A DNA stretch of 64,000 bases, taken from Vanessa cardui. Taxonomy: Eukaryota > Arthropoda > Insecta > Lepidoptera > Nymphalidae. Location: positions 423,001 through 487,000 of the forward strand of contig NC_061152.1 of assembly GCF_905220365.1 (NCBI RefSeq). The letters run 5' to 3'. The notes beneath the pieces were generated by a model that worked only from the letters and a program-made list of their open reading frames with translations, searched no databases and was not told the DNA's origin. Below, in pieces: positions 61,621-64,000 of the stretch (position 1 is the first letter of the stretch; every line of letters begins with the position of its first letter). Made by a program: the position numbers and the translations under genes.

Positions 61621-61966
61621 CATATATAGACAGTATATACCAAAATATGATCGTAATTTGTAAAGCTTATTGCTTGTAAAAATACTCGATTCGAGCATTG
61701 ATATTTATTTTAAAAATTTGAAATTCATATTGGAAATTTATTCAAATTCGTTAAATTTGAAATTCATTAAATTACTTCCAAGCAAAACGTTTGCTGGCAA
61801 AGCACTCACAGTTTGGCACAACTCGTTCGAACCTGTTTGATATTTAAATATCATTTGCCTAAATGTCACATGGTAATCGTTTAACAAAAGATTGCAGGTT
61901 TAAATCCAAGCGATCATTTATTATGTTATACACAAAATAAGATTGTATATATTATGTATCAACAGC
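61621..61966. other. Unassigned sequence with a SINE-A-like scrap
   Basis: 61870-61915 (GGTAATCGTTTAACAAAAG, GCAGGTTTAAATCCAAGC) faintly recalls a SINE-A head. Otherwise unrecognised. Confidence 0.3.
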
Positions 61967-62225
61967 TGACATGGCCCAGTGATTTTGGATTCAAACTCAG
62001 GCAAGCACCACTATACATATATGATTAATTTGTGTTTGTAATTCATCTCGTGCTCGGTGAAGGAAAACATCGTGAGGAAACCTGCATGTGTCTAATATCA
62101 TCAAAATTCTGCCACATGTGCTTTCCACCAACGCGCATTGAAACACCGTGGTGGAATATGTTCCAAACCCTCTACATAATGGGAGAAGCCCAGCAGTGGG
62201 TAATTTACAGGCTGGTATTTTACTT
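61967..62225 (+). repeat. SINE-A, TTTAC-tail type, damaged head
   Basis: CAGCTGACATGGCCCAGTG, then a deletion to GGATTCAAACTCAGGC, ends GGCTGGTATTTTACTTTTAC. Confidence 0.88.
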
Positions 62226-62699
62226 TTACTGAAAGGAAAATTCGAAGATGAGGAAGTTGTCATTCCGAGGATCCCGATGATCCCAACCGATTTGCCGACT
62301 TTAACGGATTTTGTGATACTACTTAAAGTCAAAAATCTCTATTCAAAATAGAAGTGTAAGTAGTCCAAAATCTACCACCGGTTCGGAATTTAACACCACC
62401 CACCTGAGAACTAGTGAAAGAAACTCAGCAGGATGAATACCAGGTTTTATACTGACTTCACAAAAAGTCGGTCGAAAGGGATGAAAAGTCTCGGTCTCCT
62501 AGTTCTAAGCTTTGGTTCGAACCAATTTTCAGCCAAATTGGTATATCTGTTCTTGTATATAGGTAGTGTAATTAACACCACTTACTTTAATATATATAGA
62601 TATTTATATATGTTCTTATTTTATTAATAAAGAACAATAATTATAACATACGCGCTACATATGCTAAAGTAGTTTCTCTTAGAACGGCCATCGAAGTCA
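62226..62699. other. Unassigned sequence
   Basis: 62370-62440 recalls tail D (CTACCACCGGTTCGGAATTT, GAAAGAAACTCAGCAGG). Nothing else recognised. Confidence 0.3.
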
Positions 62700-62950
62700 A
62701 AAAAGTCACGCATCAGATATTCTACCGCTAAACAACAGTACGCAGTATTGTTGTGTTCTGGTTTGAAGGGTGAGCCAGTGTGACTACAGGCACAAGGGAC
62801 ATAGCATCTTAGTTCCCAAGGTTGGTGGCGCATTGACGTTGTAAGGAATAGATAATATTTCGTACAGCGTCATTGTCTATGGGTGATGGTGGCCACTTAC
62901 CATCAGGTGGCCCATATGCTCGTCCGCCAACCTATTCTATAAAAAGAAAC
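62700..62950 (+). repeat. Rep-C, 5' truncated
   Basis: GCATCAGATATTCTACCGCT to GTCCGCCAACCTATTCTATA. Confidence 0.88.
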
Positions 62951-63282
62951 AATAAGGAAAACCAGAGTAATTCAAAGCAATCGAGTACTTTCTCATCTAG
63001 AAAGTGCTCCCTCTTAACCTAAATCCCAGAAAACCTTTAAAGAAAACAGCGTTAAAATTGATCGCTCCTAAAAACGACTTTACGATGTCTATAAAAAAAA
63101 TTTTAGATAGATTTTTATTACATTCTTAGGGAACTCTTCAATATATTGCATCTAGTATTCCTGTTAAAGTAACATTCTGGAATTACGACTGGAAAGGGCT
63201 TTGTTGAAATGCCATATACATTAATTAGCTTTGACTTTGTCTACTTGTAAGACACGTGTTAACTTGTGGCTAAATAAATAAA
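62951..63282. other. Unassigned AT-rich sequence
   Basis: No exon, repeat family or promoter signal recognised. Confidence 0.3.
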
Positions 63283-63505
63283 TATGAGGCAACATCACAT
63301 ACATTACTCTGATCCCAATGTAAGTAGCTAGAGCACTTGTGTTGTGGAAGATCAGAAGTAACGACGGCACCACAAACACCCAGACCCGAGACGACGTAGA
63401 CAACTAATGGTAATCTACATCGACTCGGCCGGACGAACCCGGGACCTCGGAGTGGCGTACCCATGAATAGCCGTGTACACTCCACTCGACCACGGAGGTC
63501 GTCAA
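63283..63505 (-). repeat. SINE-B, full length
   Basis: TGAGGCAACATCACATACAT to CACTCGACCACGGAGGTCGT. Confidence 0.9.
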
Positions 63506-63514
63506 ATACAGATC

Positions 63515-63715
63515 ATCCGAGGTTTCCCACAGCTGGGCTAAGGCCTCCTCTCCTTTTGAGAAGGTTTGGAACATATTTCACCTCACTGTTCCAATGCGGA
63601 TTGCTGGATACAAGCGTGACAGAATTTCGATAAAATTAGTCATATGCAGGTTTTCTCACGATGTTTTCCTTCACCGAGTTTGAGATTAATTATAAAACAT
63701 ATTAAGCACATGACA
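63515..63715 (-). repeat. SINE-A, head missing
   Basis: TTTCCCACAGCTGGGCTAAG, CACGATGTTTTCCTTCACCG, stops at ACATATTAAGCACATGA. Confidence 0.85.
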
Positions 63716-63749
63716 CTTAAACCAAAATGGAAGCCGATTGTGATGGTAT

Positions 63750-63940
63750 GGGCACATACTGTATTTTTGACTAATATGACTGTATTTTTTTAAAAGAAAA
63801 AGAGTAACTACTGAGTTTCTTGTTGGTTCTTCTCGGTAGAATCTACTTTCCGAACCGGTGGTAGCTTCACTTAATTGTAAAATGACGATTCAAAAGTGCT
63901 TGTAAAAGTCTACTTGAATAAAGATAATTTTGATTTTCAT
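63750..63940 (+). repeat. LINE tail D
   Basis: ACTAATATGACTGTATTTTT, GGTTCTTCTCGGTAGAATC, end AAGATAATTTTGATTTTC. Confidence 0.85.
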
Positions 63941-63941
63941 T

Positions 63942-64000
63942 GTAAGGAGGAATGAGGACCATGTTATAAGGAAGGTCTTGAGGGTGGATGTGGATGGATA
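63942..64000 (+). pseudogene. RTE-type C-terminal fragment, cut by window end
   Basis: Plus frame reads RRNEDHVIRKVLRVDVDG, matching the RRNEEHIVRKVLSLDVDG region of the 38087-38456 remnant. The 5' side starts abruptly after tail D. Confidence 0.8.

Noticed and set aside
1..64000. CRISPR array, bacterial operon, phage or plasmid features
   Set aside because: Spliced genes, SINEs, MITEs and LINE tails show eukaryotic (lepidopteran) chromosomal DNA; no regular direct-repeat/spacer array seen.

Overview
The window looks like lepidopteran (moth or butterfly) nuclear DNA. It is AT-rich and intron-dominated, and most of it is short transposon debris of the kinds typical of Lepidoptera. No long single-exon gene is present. 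The real genes are small exons separated by kilobases of repeats and had to be found by joining splice sites. No search was run, so species and orthology are inference.

Genes. (1) Left end, minus strand: three exons (10143-10206, 3076-3165, 433-560) join in frame with GT/AG borders. They encode a signal peptide followed by the first half of an immunoglobulin domain, probably a klingon/lachesin-type neuronal cell-adhesion protein. The gene runs off the left edge. (2) and (3) Right part: a divergent pair of two previously unrecognised small secreted proteins. The minus gene (55242 to 50302, two exons, 89 aa) and the plus gene (55528 to 59181, three exons, 238 aa) start 285 bp apart around a shared promoter with one TATA box facing each way. 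Both have a tiny first exon whose intron cuts the signal peptide in phase 1, both have a signal peptide ending in LAAP, and both have a Pro/Cys-rich mature part. The plus protein contains eight perfect-length 15-residue repeats (P-I-T/Q-P-P-x-I-x-V-R-P-P-x-x-x). The minus protein carries a shortened, degenerate version. The arrangement (divergent pair, short common promoter, split signal peptide) resembles lepidopteran chorion gene pairs, but the proteins are not Gly/Tyr-rich chorion proteins. (4) A weaker candidate last exon lies on the minus strand at 59290-59441.

Repeats. Names used below: SINE-A (tRNA-like head, about 300 bp, more than 30 copies, two tail types); SINE-B (second tRNA-like SINE, about 225 bp); Rep-C (about 280 bp element with a TGCCTGTAGTTACAC-type core); LINE tails D, E, F, M and N (3' ends of non-LTR retrotransposons); Rep-G (element starting with a CCGACTTC motif); MITE-H (about 340 bp, long terminal inverted repeats, TA target); hAT-type MITEs K and K2; Rep-J (three copies with a TGACGTCA-rich dyad); RTE-type C-terminal ORF fragments; and ORF-end L. 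Several insertions are nested with clear target-site duplications, which gives a relative age order.

Layout: 1-10.2 kb klingon-like gene and introns; 10.2-50.2 kb repeat-dominated non-coding DNA with a large inverted-repeat complex at 38.5-41.95 kb and a few promoter-like spots; 50.2-59.2 kb divergent secreted-protein pair; 59.2-64 kb repeats ending in a truncated RTE fragment.
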